Source of the DNA: Christiangramia gaetbulicola
GTDB lineage: Bacteria; Bacteroidota; Bacteroidia; Flavobacteriales; Flavobacteriaceae
Assembly: GCF_003054225.1 (NCBI RefSeq)
Contig: NZ_QBKQ01000001.1
Location: 62,001 to 126,000, forward strand
Reading direction: 5' to 3'
DNA: 64,000 nucleotides
In this document: positions 17,156 through 25,699 of the stretch, piece by piece
Layout of the letters: each line of letters opens with the position of its first letter
Numbering within the stretch: the first letter of the stretch is position 1
The notes under the pieces: model-generated
What the model was told of the DNA's origin: nothing
What the model saw: the letters and a program-made list of their open reading frames with translations, nothing else
Databases searched by the model: none
Translations under genes and position numbers: made by a program

Positions 17156-17211
17156 AATTTCACTTTCAACTCTCCTCTCTTCACTTTTTTCAGAAAACTG
17201 ATCAATTAAAA

Positions 17212-17988
17212 ATGCTCTTTCAGCTAAAATCCTACCTAAACTTCCTCTTGAAAAGCCAAAACCAACACGGGCTCCACTCCCCTTTTGTCTATGATCTGGT
17301 GACAAAATGTTTCTATGACAAAAGTGAGCATAAAACATATAAGCTCATTAAAGATTACCGAAATGATCTTTTAGGCAACAAGGACAGAATTACCGTTACC
17401 GACTTTGGTGCGGGTAGCCGGATTTTTAGATCGAATGAAAGACCGGTGTTCTCTATTGCGAAAAATGCCGGGATTACTTTGCATCGGGCAAAATTACTAT
17501 ACCGCTTAACCAATTATCTTAAGATCGATAAAGCATTAGAACTTGGTACTTCCCTGGGAATAGCTTCTTCTGCCATCGCTGTTAATAAAAGTACTGATCT
17601 TATTACCATTGAAGGCTGTCCCGAAACCGCAAATATCGCCAAACAACAATTCGAGAAATACCAGCTGAATAATATAACGCTCAGAGTAAATGAATTTGAA
17701 GCGGAATTGAATCGTCTGATTCGGGAGCACCATAAGTTCGATCTAATTTATTTCGACGGAAATCATCAAAAGCAAGCCACTCTAGATTATTTCGAAAAGT
17801 TACTTCCTACTGCACACAATGATTCGGTGTTCATTTTTGATGATATTCACTGGTCTGCAGGTATGGAAGAAGCCTGGGAAGAAATTAAAAGACATCCTAA
17901 GGTCAAAGTGACCATAGATACTTTTCAATGGGGTTTTGTATTTTTCAGACAGGAACAGGTAAAACAGCATTTTTGTATAAGATTGTAA
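17212..17988 (+). CDS. Class I SAM-dependent methyltransferase (O-methyltransferase-like)
   Basis: 258 residues. Motif I is [17 protein letters not shown] (about residues 105-120), preceded by a [19 protein letters not shown]-terminal region common in flavobacterial homologues. An acidic loop ITIEGCPE follows the second strand, and LIYFDGNHQ plus FIFDDIHWS resemble metal-binding positions of class I O-methyltransferases. The substrate is unknown. It ends 44 bases before the LolD-like gene, and the two may be co-transcribed. Start at ATG 17212 is supported by the conserved beginning. Confidence 0.8.
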   Translation: MLFQLKSYLNFLLKSQNQHGLHSPFVYDLVTKCFYDKSEHKTYKLIKDYRNDLLGNKDRITVTDFGAGSRIFRSNERPVFSIAKNAGITLHRAKLLYRLTNYLKIDKALELGTSLGIASSAIAVNKSTDLITIEGCPETANIAKQQFEKYQLNNITLRVNEFEAELNRLIREHHKFDLIYFDGNHQKQATLDYFEKLLPTAHNDSVFIFDDIHWSAGMEEAWEEIKRHPKVKVTIDTFQWGFVFFRQEQVKQHFCIRL

Positions 17989-18032
17989 CAAATAATCTAA
18001 ATTCACGTCATACAGTTGAAAATTCAGTCTTA

Positions 18033-18734
18033 ATGAGCAAAGTAATAGAGATTCGCGATATCACCAGAGATTTCCCTCTGGGACAGGAAGTAGTAAAAGT
18101 TTTAAAAGGTATAAACCTGGATATAGATCGCGGAGAATATGTTGCTTTTATGGGACCATCAGGTTCTGGAAAATCCACTTTAATGAACCTGCTAGGATGC
18201 CTGGATACTCCTACTTCCGGATCCTATGTTTTGAATGGTAAAGACGTTAGCAAGATGAGCGACGATGAACTTGCCGAGATCAGGAATAAAGAGATCGGTT
18301 TTGTTTTTCAGACCTTTAACCTTCTACCCAGAACCACGGCATTAGACAATGTGGCTTTACCAATGATCTATGCAGGGGCATCTAAATCTGAAAGGATTGA
18401 AAGAGCTGAAGACGTTTTAAGAAGCGTAGGACTTGGAGACCGAATGGATCACAAACCGAATCAGCTTTCTGGAGGACAAAGACAACGTGTAGCTGTTGGC
18501 CGTGCCCTGGTTAATAAACCTTCTATTATCCTTGCCGATGAACCAACGGGAAACCTGGATTCCAAAACCTCTGTAGAGATCATGAACCTTTTTGATGAAA
18601 TTCATGCTTCAGGGAACACGGTAATCCTCGTAACTCACGAAGAAGATATCGCCAAGCATGCGCACAGAATCATCAGGCTCAAAGATGGTATGGTAGAAAG
18701 TGACGAAAGGAAATCTGTCGTTAGTCAGCATTAA
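18033..18734 (+). CDS. ABC transporter ATP-binding protein, LolD/MacB type
   Basis: 233 residues with Walker A GPSGSGKS at 41-48, signature [10 protein letters not shown] at 145-154 and Walker B IILADE at 165-170. The pattern [26 protein letters not shown] is typical of LolD/MacB/FtsE-like ATPases that work with MacB-type permeases in lipoprotein release or tripartite efflux. No permease is adjacent, so its partner must be encoded elsewhere. ATG 18033 is chosen over upstream in-frame codons, which overlap the methyltransferase and would add a non-conserved leader. Confidence 0.9.
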   Translation: MSKVIEIRDITRDFPLGQEVVKVLKGINLDIDRGEYVAFMGPSGSGKSTLMNLLGCLDTPTSGSYVLNGKDVSKMSDDELAEIRNKEIGFVFQTFNLLPRTTALDNVALPMIYAGASKSERIERAEDVLRSVGLGDRMDHKPNQLSGGQRQRVAVGRALVNKPSIILADEPTGNLDSKTSVEIMNLFDEIHASGNTVILVTHEEDIAKHAHRIIRLKDGMVESDERKSVVSQH

Positions 18735-18871
18735 TCTGCAATAATTTTAAAAAAAAAATTTTATCCTCTATTCTCAGCCCCAGAAATTTAAATTTTGATT
18801 CCTGAATCGAGAATTTCAGTTTTTGAACTTTTAAGAATCTTTATTATCTTGTATTTACTAAGTCATTTAAA

Positions 18872-19051
18872 ATGATAGAACTGGACCAGGAAACCTGGAT
18901 TTATCTTACCATCATTGCTGTATTCCTAGCCTATTTTCTTTGGAGCTCCAGAAGGGCAAAAAACATTAAGAAGCAACGGAAGAACAGAAATTTCAGAAAA
19001 AGGTATATGGAAAGAAAAAAGGAGAATGAATCTGATTCTCTGGTAAAATAA
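18872..19051 (+). CDS. Small single-pass membrane protein
   Basis: A 59-codon frame from ATG 18872 to TAA 19049-19051. One hydrophobic segment (WIYLTIIAVFLAYFLW, residues 9-24) is followed by a very basic tail rich in Lys/Arg (RRAKNIKKQRKNRNFRKRYMERKK). The layout of periplasmic acidic N-terminus, one helix and positive-inside tail is coherent for a real protein. No family recognised; it sits alone between the LolD-like and adenosyltransferase genes. Confidence 0.6.
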   Translation: MIELDQETWIYLTIIAVFLAYFLWSSRRAKNIKKQRKNRNFRKRYMERKKENESDSLVK

Positions 19052-19133
19052 TTCTTTTCTATACTTTCTAATCGGTCAGAATTCTTTCCTGGCCTCTCTA
19101 TTCTTTGTAACTTTAGGCTCCTAAAAAATAAGC

Positions 19134-19706
19134 ATGAAGATTTACACTAAAACTGGAGACAAAGGCACTACTGCGTTATTTGGAGGTACCCGCGTTCCCA
19201 AACATCATATAAGAATAGAAAGCTACGGAACGGTGGATGAACTAAATTCACATATTGGCTTACTAAGAGATCAGGATACAGATCAGCCAACCAAAGATTT
19301 TCTTACTGAAATCCAGGATCGGCTATTTACCATTGGCGCTATTCTGGCCACAGATCCTGAAAAGGAGAAATTAAAGAACGGGAAAGACAGGCTTAATATT
19401 CCTAAAATATCTGATGTCGATATAGAGAAACTGGAAAACGCCATGGATAAAATGAATGAAGATCTTCCACCAATGACACATTTCGTGTTACCCGGCGGAC
19501 ACCAAAGCGTGTCATTCTGTCACATAGCCCGCTGTGTCTGCCGTCGCGCCGAAAGACTTTCCAGTGCTTTATATGACATAGAGGCCTTTGACGATAAGGT
19601 TCTTATGTACCTTAACCGACTTTCAGACTATCTGTTTGTGCTGGCACGGAAGTTGTCTAAACAATTACAGGCTGAAGAAATTCAATGGATTCCAAAAAAA
19701 TCCTGA
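19134..19706 (+). CDS. Cob(I)alamin adenosyltransferase, PduO type
   Basis: Transfers the adenosyl group of ATP to cob(I)alamin to make adenosylcobalamin, the cofactor of acyl-CoA mutases. The N-terminal ATP-binding segment KIYTKTGDKGTTALFGG is diagnostic. The helical core has SYGTVDELNSHIG, and the CRRAERLS motif near residues 138-145 supplies conserved active-site arginine and glutamate. Length (190 aa) is normal for the human MMAB/PduO family. It likely serves the IcmF-type mutase at 57759-61214 in this window. Confidence 0.93.
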   Translation: MKIYTKTGDKGTTALFGGTRVPKHHIRIESYGTVDELNSHIGLLRDQDTDQPTKDFLTEIQDRLFTIGAILATDPEKEKLKNGKDRLNIPKISDVDIEKLENAMDKMNEDLPPMTHFVLPGGHQSVSFCHIARCVCRRAERLSSALYDIEAFDDKVLMYLNRLSDYLFVLARKLSKQLQAEEIQWIPKKS

Positions 19707-19803
19707 ATTCTTCTACCTTCAGAAAAATTTCTTGCGAATACCGCAAAAATTTGGAGAATTAATTATGTTCTTTATATTATTGTAGAAAAAATAGATTTTT
19801 TTC

Positions 19804-19833
19804 TTGGCTATAAGCGCAAAAAAATTATTTTTG
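19804..19833 (+). promoter_or_regulatory. Bacteroidota-type promoter upstream of the DUF2795 gene
   Basis: TTG at 19804-19806, 19 bases, then TATTTTTG at 19826-19833 fit the -33/-7 consensus. The start codon is 26 bases downstream at 19859. Confidence 0.55.
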
Positions 19834-19858
19834 CCAAAATTTAAAACCCGATTAATCA

Positions 19859-20080
19859 ATGTATTGGACTTTAGAATTAGCATCCTATTTGAGTGATGCC
19901 CCCTGGCCGGCAACAAAAGACGAGTTAATAGACTACGCAATCAGAACCGGAGCACCGCTTGAGGTTGTAGAAAATCTTCAGGCCATTGAGGATGAGGGCG
20001 ATTCTTATGATTCTATTGAGGAGATCTGGCCGGATTATCCAACCGATGAAGATTACCTCTGGAACGAGGACGAATATTAA
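19859..20080 (+). CDS. DUF2795 domain-containing protein
   Basis: 73-residue acidic protein (YWTLELASYLSDAPWPATKDELIDYAIRTGAPLEVVENL, then an Asp/Glu-rich tail ending NEDEY). The N-terminal half matches the DUF2795 pattern of a short helical domain with a conserved W-P-ATK-ELIDYA core. Function is unknown. It has its own promoter-like sequence and terminator and lies just before secA, an arrangement I recall as common in flavobacteria. Confidence 0.85.
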   Translation: MYWTLELASYLSDAPWPATKDELIDYAIRTGAPLEVVENLQAIEDEGDSYDSIEEIWPDYPTDEDYLWNEDEY

Positions 20081-20103
20081 ATTGACAACACGCAAAAAAT
20101 AGG

Positions 20104-20133
20104 GAAAAGTCTCATTCATGAGGCTTTTTTTTT
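20104..20133 (+). terminator. Rho-independent terminator after the DUF2795 gene
   Basis: AAGTCTCAT and ATGAGGCTT form a 9-base stem (one G-T pair) with a 2-base apex, adjusted to a small loop in RNA, followed by an uninterrupted run of nine T. It separates the DUF2795 gene from secA. Confidence 0.8.
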
Positions 20134-20136
20134 GCT

Positions 20137-20144
20137 TAAATTTG
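20137..20144 (+). promoter_or_regulatory. -7 element (TAAATTTG) before secA
   Basis: TAAATTTG matches the Bacteroidota TAnnTTTG -7 box, 26 bases before the secA ATG and directly after the upstream terminator. No good -33 TTTG is seen at the expected distance, so it is weaker than the others. Confidence 0.45.
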
Positions 20145-20169
20145 AACCCCTTTAAATAAAAAAACCAAT

Positions 20170-23100
20170 ATGAGTTTTTTAAATTCTGTATTAAAAGCTT
20201 TCGTAGGCGATAAGTCGAAGAAAGACGTAAAAGAAATACAACCCATAGTAAACAAAATTAAGGCTTTGGAGTCTGAATTTGAGGCGCTAAGCCTTGATGA
20301 GCTCAGAGCCAAGACTTCTGAATTCAAAGCGAAGATCGCTGAGGCGACCAAAGAAGTCAAAGACAAGATCACTGCCTTAAATAAAGAAGCTGATGAAATT
20401 GATGATATCACCCGTAAGGAAGATATCTATGCCGAAGTAGATGCTCTTAAGGATAAGTCTTATGAAATTTCTGAAAATATCCTGAACGAGATACTACCTG
20501 AAGCTTTTGCGACCGTAAAAGAAACAGCAAAACGTTTTGTTCATAATACCGAACTCAAGGTAAAAGCAACTGCTTTTGACCGTGAGATCTCTGCAGAAAA
20601 AGAATATGTTACCCTGGAAGACGATTATGCTATTTGGAGTAACTCCTGGGATGCAGCCGGTAAACCGGTAACCTGGGACATGATACATTATGATGTTCAG
20701 CTTATTGGTGGTGTGGCCATGCACCAGGGAAAGATCGCCGAGATGCAAACTGGTGAAGGTAAGACCCTTGTGGCGACCCTACCAATGTATCTTAATGCGC
20801 TTACCGGAAACGGAGTTCATCTGGTAACGGTTAACGACTACCTGGCAAAACGTGATAGCGCCTGGATGGCTCCTATCTTTCAGTTCCATGGTTTAAGTGT
20901 GGACTGTATAGATTATCATCGTCCTAATTCTGCTGCACGTAGAAAGGCTTATAATGCTGATATCACCTACGGAACTAACAACGAATTCGGTTTTGATTAC
21001 CTGAGAGATAATATGTCTCATGCACCTGATGATCTTGTACAGAGACCGCATAACTATGCTATCGTGGATGAGGTCGATTCAGTTTTGATCGATGATGCCC
21101 GTACTCCGCTTATCATTTCCGGACCGGTACCAAAAGGTGACACCCATGAGTTCATGGAGCTGAAACCGGCAATTGCAAATATCGTTGAAGCTCAGCGTAA
21201 ATATCTGGTAAAGGTACTTGCTGAAGCTAAAAGGCTAATCAAAGAAGGTGATACCAAAGAAGGTGGATTCCAGTTACTGAGAGTTTATCGTGGATTACCG
21301 AAGAATAAAGCTTTGATCAAATTCCTGAGTGAGGAAGGGGTTAAGCAATTACTTCAGAAGACCGAAAATTATTACATGCAGGACAACAACCGCGAAATGC
21401 CAAAGGTTGATGCCGAATTGTATTTTACGATCGAAGAAAAGAACAACCAGATAGATCTTACTGATAAAGGGATCGAGTTCCTTTCTGGTAAAGATGATCC
21501 TGATTTCTTCGTTATGCCTGAAATTGGAATGGAAATTTCCAAGATCGAAAAAGAAGGTCTTCCGCCGGAAGAAGAAGCAGAAAAGAAAGAAGAACTTTTT
21601 AGAGAATATAGTGTAAAGAGTGAGCGTATTCACACATTAAGACAGCTATTGAAGTCTTACACTCTTTTCGAAAAGGATACCGAGTACGTGGTGATCGACA
21701 ATAAAGTAAAAATTGTAGATGAGCAAACCGGTCGTATTATGGAAGGTCGTCGTTATAGTGATGGATTACACCAGGCGATCGAGGCGAAAGAGAATGTGAA
21801 GATCGAAGATGCCACCCAAACCTTTGCTACGGTAACCCTTCAGAACTATTTCAGAATGTACCGTAAACTATCGGGTATGACTGGTACTGCGGTAACCGAG
21901 GCGGGTGAATTCTGGGAGATTTATGAATTGGATGTGGTAGAAATTCCTACTAACAGGCCAATCGCTAGAAACGATAAAGATGATTTGGTCTATAAGACCA
22001 AAAGAGAAAAATATAACGCGGTTATAGATCACGTGACCGATCTTTCCAATGCTGGAAGACCGGTGCTAATTGGTACAACTTCAGTAGAGATCTCAGAATT
22101 ACTGAGTCGTATGCTGAAATTGAGAAACGTACCACATAACGTTCTTAACGCGAAACTTCACAAGAAAGAGGCTGATATCGTTGCTGAAGCCGGTAAATCT
22201 GGAATCGTGACCATCGCCACCAACATGGCAGGTCGTGGTACCGATATTAAGCTTAGTAAAGAAGTAAAAGAAGCGGGCGGTCTGGCCATCGTAGGTACAG
22301 AACGTCATGACTCCAGACGTGTAGACCGACAGTTAAGAGGTCGTGCTGGTCGTCAGGGTGATCCGGGAAGCTCACAGTTCTATGTGTCTTTAGAGGACAA
22401 CCTGATGCGTCTATTTGGTTCTGAAAGGATCGCAAAACTTATGGACCGTATGGGTCTGGAAGAAGGTGAAGTAATTCAGCACTCCATGATCTCCAAGTCT
22501 ATTGAAAGAGCACAAAAGAAAGTTGAAGAAAATAACTTCGGGGTACGTAAGAGATTGCTGGAGTATGATGATGTAATGAACGCCCAGCGTGAGGTGATCT
22601 ACAAGCGTCGTTACCATGCCTTATTTGGTGAAAGACTGCGTGTCGATCTTGCGAATATGATCTTTGATATTTCTGAATCTATTGCAGAAACCAATAAAGC
22701 TGCAGAAGACTTCAAGAATTTCGAATTCGAACTGATCAGGAATTTCTCTATGAGCTCTCCTGTTACCGAAGAAGAATTCAAGAAAATGAATGCGCAGAAG
22801 CTTGCCGGTGAGGTTTACAAAGCGGCATATAAGCATTATGACGAGAAAATGGCTCATAATGCTGAACGTGCCTTCCCTGTGATCAAGCAGGTTCATGAAG
22901 ACGAAAGAAATAACTTCGAGAGAATCTCTGTTCCTTTTACCGATGGTAGCAAGACTTTGCAGGTTGTAACCAACCTTCAAAAGGCTTATGAAACTGAAGG
23001 TAAACAGCTGATCAAGGATTTCGAGAAAAATATTACTCTGGCAATTATTGACGACGCCTGGAAAACTCACCTGCGTAAAATGGATGAGTTAAAGCAGAGT

Positions 23101-23529
23101 GTTCAGTTAGCCGTGCACGAGCAAAAAGATCCATTATTGATCTATAAGTTCGAGGCTTTTGAACTTTTTAAAGCTATGCTTGAAAATGTGAACCGTGATG
23201 TGATGTCCTTCCTTTTCAAAGGGGAAATACCATCTACCGGGGCACCGAACATTCACGAAGCACGTCAAACGAAGCAGAAGGAAAAGATTGAGACCAAGAA
23301 AGAGGATATTCCTAATCTTGACGAAAGAGCTGCGCAAAGTAGAGCAGCAGGAAACACCCAGCGTCAACAGCCTGAAGTAACCGAAACCATCGTGAGGGAC
23401 CGACCAAAAATTGGTAGAAACGATAAGGTTACCATCAAAAATGTGATGAGTGGAGAAACTAAAAATATGAAATTCAAGCAGGCGATTCCGTTACTGGATA
23501 AGGGTGACTGGGTGCTTGTCGATGAATAG
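20170..23529 (+). CDS. secA: Protein translocase ATPase SecA
   Basis: Motor of the Sec pathway that pushes unfolded preproteins through SecYEG. Walker A is QTGEGKT with K198; [14 protein letters not shown] gives motif [12 protein letters not shown] and [14 protein letters not shown] in the second RecA fold are diagnostic. At 1119 aa it is longer than E. coli SecA (901), with an N-terminal charged insertion (about residues 60-95) and a large insert around 335-440 ([18 protein letters not shown] and following) between motif II and the preprotein-binding domain, both usual in Bacteroidota. The C-terminus ends KGDWVLVDE and has no CxC/CH zinc motif, so SecB-type contacts are not expected. Confidence 0.98.
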   Translation: MSFLNSVLKAFVGDKSKKDVKEIQPIVNKIKALESEFEALSLDELRAKTSEFKAKIAEATKEVKDKITALNKEADEIDDITRKEDIYAEVDALKDKSYEISENILNEILPEAFATVKETAKRFVHNTELKVKATAFDREISAEKEYVTLEDDYAIWSNSWDAAGKPVTWDMIHYDVQLIGGVAMHQGKIAEMQTGEGKTLVATLPMYLNALTGNGVHLVTVNDYLAKRDSAWMAPIFQFHGLSVDCIDYHRPNSAARRKAYNADITYGTNNEFGFDYLRDNMSHAPDDLVQRPHNYAIVDEVDSVLIDDARTPLIISGPVPKGDTHEFMELKPAIANIVEAQRKYLVKVLAEAKRLIKEGDTKEGGFQLLRVYRGLPKNKALIKFLSEEGVKQLLQKTENYYMQDNNREMPKVDAELYFTIEEKNNQIDLTDKGIEFLSGKDDPDFFVMPEIGMEISKIEKEGLPPEEEAEKKEELFREYSVKSERIHTLRQLLKSYTLFEKDTEYVVIDNKVKIVDEQTGRIMEGRRYSDGLHQAIEAKENVKIEDATQTFATVTLQNYFRMYRKLSGMTGTAVTEAGEFWEIYELDVVEIPTNRPIARNDKDDLVYKTKREKYNAVIDHVTDLSNAGRPVLIGTTSVEISELLSRMLKLRNVPHNVLNAKLHKKEADIVAEAGKSGIVTIATNMAGRGTDIKLSKEVKEAGGLAIVGTERHDSRRVDRQLRGRAGRQGDPGSSQFYVSLEDNLMRLFGSERIAKLMDRMGLEEGEVIQHSMISKSIERAQKKVEENNFGVRKRLLEYDDVMNAQREVIYKRRYHALFGERLRVDLANMIFDISESIAETNKAAEDFKNFEFELIRNFSMSSPVTEEEFKKMNAQKLAGEVYKAAYKHYDEKMAHNAERAFPVIKQVHEDERNNFERISVPFTDGSKTLQVVTNLQKAYETEGKQLIKDFEKNITLAIIDDAWKTHLRKMDELKQSVQLAVHEQKDPLLIYKFEAFELFKAMLENVNRDVMSFLFKGEIPSTGAPNIHEARQTKQKEKIETKKEDIPNLDERAAQSRAAGNTQRQQPEVTETIVRDRPKIGRNDKVTIKNVMSGETKNMKFKQAIPLLDKGDWVLVDE

Positions 23530-23530
23530 A

Positions 23531-23590
23531 AGACGTTAGACGTTAGACGTTAGACGTTAGACGTTAGACGTTAGACGTTAGACGTTAGAC
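23531..23590 (+). repeat. (AGACGTT)8 heptamer tandem repeat downstream of secA
   Basis: Eight exact copies of AGACGTT plus AGAC begin one base after the secA stop and run up to the terminator. There is no spacer, so it is not a CRISPR. Perfect copies suggest recent slippage expansion. Confidence 0.95.
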
Positions 23591-23598
23591 CAAATTAA

Positions 23599-23632
23599 AA
23601 ATCCTGAAGTAGATCACTTCAGGATTTTTTTT
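23599..23632 (+). terminator. Rho-independent terminator of secA
   Basis: Perfect 12-base stem (AAATCCTGAAGT with its complement), 5-base loop AGATC, followed by a T-run. It lies 69 bases after the secA stop because the heptamer repeat separates them. Confidence 0.9.
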
Positions 23633-23647
23633 GATTTAGAAATTTCA

Positions 23648-23719
23648 CTTCGACAAGCTCAGTGTGACATATTTTTCAATGCTAACTATAAATTCACTGT
23701 TGGACTGAGCCTGTCGAAG
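23648..23719. repeat. REP-like inverted repeat, left of GIY-YIG gene
   Basis: CTTCGACAAGCTCAGT at 23648-23663 is inverted as ACTGAGCCTGTCGAAG at 23704-23719 with one mismatch, enclosing 40 bases. The same pair of arms recurs at 24059-24114 on the other side of the GIY-YIG gene. The arms are familiar dispersed intergenic words in flavobacterial genomes. Confidence 0.85.
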
Positions 23720-23733
23720 TCCGATTTAATATC

Positions 23734-24039
23734 TCAATCAGGTTTACCAAATTGGGAATAATTCTTAGAAAGCTTAACTAATTTATCCCAATCCTTTTTT
23801 ATAAGAGCTTCCTTCTTTTTCCTGCTCCAATCTTTGATCTGCTTTTCTAAATCTGCAGCTAAATTTGGATCCGTAAACTGCTCTATCCATTTCAATTTCA
23901 CAGGCCTTCTACTGTAAGTATATGCTTCACGAAACTTACCCGAATTATGTTGATTGAGTCTATTTTCTAAATGAGAGGTCATTCTTACATAAAAAGAATC
24001 ATCACTGCACTGAAGGATATAAACGAAATATAGTTTCAT
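23734..24039 (-). CDS. GIY-YIG nuclease-superfamily small protein with altered active-site glycine
   Basis: 101 residues of the UPF0213/YhbQ-like group. LYFVYILQCSDDSFYVRMTSHLENRLNQHNSGK aligns with the family core; the YILQC strand, R27 (ENRL) and H31-N32 are retained. The usual YxG in the second half of the GIY-YIG motif reads YVR here (R19), replacing the conserved glycine, so cutting activity may be lost. The tail (KKKEALIKKDWDKLVKLSKN) is basic. It is alone between two copies of the same REP-like inverted repeat, which suggests that gene and repeats move or spread together. Confidence 0.85.
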   Translation of the reverse strand: MKLYFVYILQCSDDSFYVRMTSHLENRLNQHNSGKFREAYTYSRRPVKLKWIEQFTDPNLAADLEKQIKDWSRKKKEALIKKDWDKLVKLSKNYSQFGKPD

Positions 24040-24058
24040 AATCTTAAATAAAAAGGCA

Positions 24059-24114
24059 CTTCGACAAGCTCAGTGCAACAAAAATTTTAATTAAAATCCT
24101 GAGTCTGTCGAAAG
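24059..24114. repeat. REP-like inverted repeat, right of GIY-YIG gene
   Basis: CTTCGACAAGCTCAGT at 24059-24074 is identical to the left copy; the opposite arm CCTGAGTCTGTCGAAAG at 24098-24114 is an imperfect complement. The spacing between arms is 23 bases, shorter than in the left copy. The first arm is in the same orientation as that of the left element. Confidence 0.85.
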
Positions 24115-24136
24115 GTGAGCTTAACAGAAGCTCATA

Positions 24137-24523
24137 TTAAAGTTGATACTCCCTATCTAAAAACCTTTTAAGAAATGGCACCTCTAATAAAAACAAGGCT
24201 ACAAAGGCAATCCCCAGTTGCATCGTTCTGGAAAGGTTGATGCTTGGAATTTTAAGGGCGTTTAATAGATCAAAGTTAAGATCATACTTGAAGGATAAAT
24301 CTGTATTAATAAAATACAAAGCTAGTACTGAAGCGACAAGCGTACCTCCCAAAACTATCCACACAGGCCTGGAAATAAGGGGTTCGTAAGGTTTTATTTC
24401 AGCATTTCGAGCTTCGATTTTCATCATGATCCTGCTCTTAAAATCTGCCGATGGTTTTTCAGTTCCTGCTTCATTCAGCAACTTCTTCATCAACCTGTCT
24501 TCTCTGTTAAATTGCTTTTCCAT
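24137..24523 (-). CDS. Membrane protein partner of ECF sigma factor (putative anti-sigma factor)
   Basis: 128 residues from ATG 24523 (MEKQFNREDRLMKKLL), which overlaps the 3' end of the sigma gene by 17 bases. A cytoplasmic helical N-terminus (~60 residues) is followed by a membrane segment (PVWIVLGGTLVASVLALYFI) and a second hydrophobic stretch near the C-terminus (LGIAFVALFLLEVPFL). No zinc anti-sigma HxxxCxxC motif is present. Position, size and topology suggest an anti-sigma factor, but this is inferred from context and not from a recognised domain. Confidence 0.6.
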   Translation of the reverse strand: MEKQFNREDRLMKKLLNEAGTEKPSADFKSRIMMKIEARNAEIKPYEPLISRPVWIVLGGTLVASVLALYFINTDLSFKYDLNFDLLNALKIPSINLSRTMQLGIAFVALFLLEVPFLKRFLDREYQL

Positions 24524-25094
24524 TCCTATCTGATATTTCCGGTTTAATATAGCCTTCCAGTAATGCAAACAGCTTCTTCCGGCTACGGTACAATTTAATT
24601 TTAATATTGTCTTCTGTAAGATCGGTAACTTTGGCGATCTCCTTTACAGATTGTTCTTCAAAATAATATAAACTTATGATCGCCGCTTCATCTTCCGGCA
24701 AACGATCTATACACTTTTTAATGGTGACACTTCTTTCTTCACTTAGCATAAATTCAAGGCCATTTTCAATATGATCCAGGCTATCTTCTGTGATCTCCTC
24801 AATAATTGCGTAGGTCCTGTGCCTCTTATTCATTTTCAACCTGTCAAGGCTTTTATGATATACGATCCTGTATAACCAGGTTGAAAATTTAGAATCTCCG
24901 CGAAAGCTATTCAGCGATTCAAAAGCTTTAATAAAACTATCCTGAGCTACCTCCTCTGCCTCTTCCCTAACCTTTAAAATTCTTACCGCAATGGTAAATA
25001 CAAAATTTTGATAACGATCTACCAGCTCCCCATAGGCAGTTGTATCTCCCTCAAGAGTTCTTTCAACTAAATATTGGTCAGTGTTTTTAGTCAT
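24507..25094 (-). CDS. ECF-family RNA polymerase sigma factor (module 1)
   Basis: 195 residues. Sigma region 2 runs from about residue 20, with FRGDSKFSTWLYRIVYHKSLDRLK covering 2.3-2.4, and region 4 near the end has EEQSVKEIAKVTDLTEDNIKIKLYRSRKKL, a helix-turn-helix for the -35 element. It starts 11 bases from a TGTAAC-N17-CGTC sequence, so it is probably autoregulated with a very short leader. Downstream gene overlaps and encodes a membrane protein. The N-terminus TKNTDQYLVERTLEGDTTAYGELV fits the family start. Confidence 0.93.
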   Translation of the reverse strand: MTKNTDQYLVERTLEGDTTAYGELVDRYQNFVFTIAVRILKVREEAEEVAQDSFIKAFESLNSFRGDSKFSTWLYRIVYHKSLDRLKMNKRHRTYAIIEEITEDSLDHIENGLEFMLSEERSVTIKKCIDRLPEDEAAIISLYYFEEQSVKEIAKVTDLTEDNIKIKLYRSRKKLFALLEGYIKPEISDRNGKAI

Positions 25095-25104
25095 TATTAC
25101 CTAT

Positions 25105-25131
25105 GACGACCAGATCAAATGATCGGTTACA
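25105..25131 (-). promoter_or_regulatory. ECF-type promoter facing the sigma gene
   Basis: On the minus strand TGTAAC (25131-25126) is followed after exactly 17 bases by CGTC (25108-25105), 10 bases before the sigma start at 25094. The flanks (TTTTGTAACCG and CGTCATA) match those of the oppositely facing copy at 25162-25188. Confidence 0.75.
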
Positions 25132-25161
25132 AAATGTTTCTATAATAAATTTACATTTTTT

Positions 25162-25188
25162 TGTAACCGGTTTAGATTTCGTGGCGTC
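25162..25188 (+). promoter_or_regulatory. ECF-type promoter facing the DUF6249 gene
   Basis: TGTAAC at 25162-25167, 17 bases, CGTC at 25185-25188, then ATAATAG. It mirrors the promoter at 25105-25131, so the two -35 boxes form an inverted repeat (CGGTTACAAAA / TTTTGTAACCG). The start codon is 45 bases downstream. Confidence 0.75.
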
Positions 25189-25233
25189 ATAATAGCAAAC
25201 GAACATTATTTTCACATTAAAAACTAAGAAATC

Positions 25234-25584
25234 ATGGGATCAGAAGTAATTATTATGCCAATCATTTTCGGGGTTATTTTCGGGATGTTTTATTTATACA
25301 TTTCGGCAAGGAACCGCGAACGCCTTGCTCTTATCGACAAGGGAGCCGATGCAAGTATATTCTACAGCAAAAAGAAACACGTCACTCCAGTATGGAAGGT
25401 TATCGTCATCAACCTTGCCTTGCTTTTGGTAGGTATTGGAGTAGGTATTTTCTTTGCCAATATTTTGACTTACAATATGGGGGTTGATGAGGACGTCGCT
25501 TATCCAGGTACGATCTTTTTATTAGCAGGGCTGGGATTATTCTCGGGCTTCTTCGCCACCAAAAGACTGAATAAAGACGCTTAG
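25234..25584 (+). CDS. Small membrane protein, DUF6249-like
   Basis: 116 residues with three hydrophobic segments: an N-terminal one (EVIIMPIIFGVIFGMFYLYI), a second (VWKVIVINLALLLVGIGVGIFFANIL) and a C-terminal one (TIFLLAGLGLFSGFFA). Between the first two is a basic loop with ERLALIDKGAD, a motif I associate with DUF6249. Function is unknown. It is divergent from the ECF sigma gene and has a matching ECF-type promoter, so it is probably a member of that regulon. Confidence 0.8.
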   Translation: MGSEVIIMPIIFGVIFGMFYLYISARNRERLALIDKGADASIFYSKKKHVTPVWKVIVINLALLLVGIGVGIFFANILTYNMGVDEDVAYPGTIFLLAGLGLFSGFFATKRLNKDA

Positions 25585-25607
25585 GAATAATTCAAAAATT
25601 TCATCAC

Positions 25608-25636
25608 ATCCCGAATGCTTCATTCGGGATTTTTTT
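25608..25636 (+). terminator. Rho-independent terminator after the DUF6249 gene
   Basis: Perfect 10-base stem ATCCCGAATG/CATTCGGGAT with a 3-base loop (CTT) and a following T-run. Confidence 0.9.
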
Positions 25637-25699
25637 ATTTGTAGTGGTTGATAGAAGATTTTTACTAATTTTAAATGCTACAACCAATCAAACAGACTA

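Noticed and set aside
23531-23590. Possible CRISPR array
   Set aside because: Units are 7 bases in direct tandem without spacers; no cas genes in the window.
24137-24523. Zinc-binding anti-sigma (ZAS) factor
   Set aside because: No HxxxCxxC motif in the protein; annotated only as a putative membrane partner.
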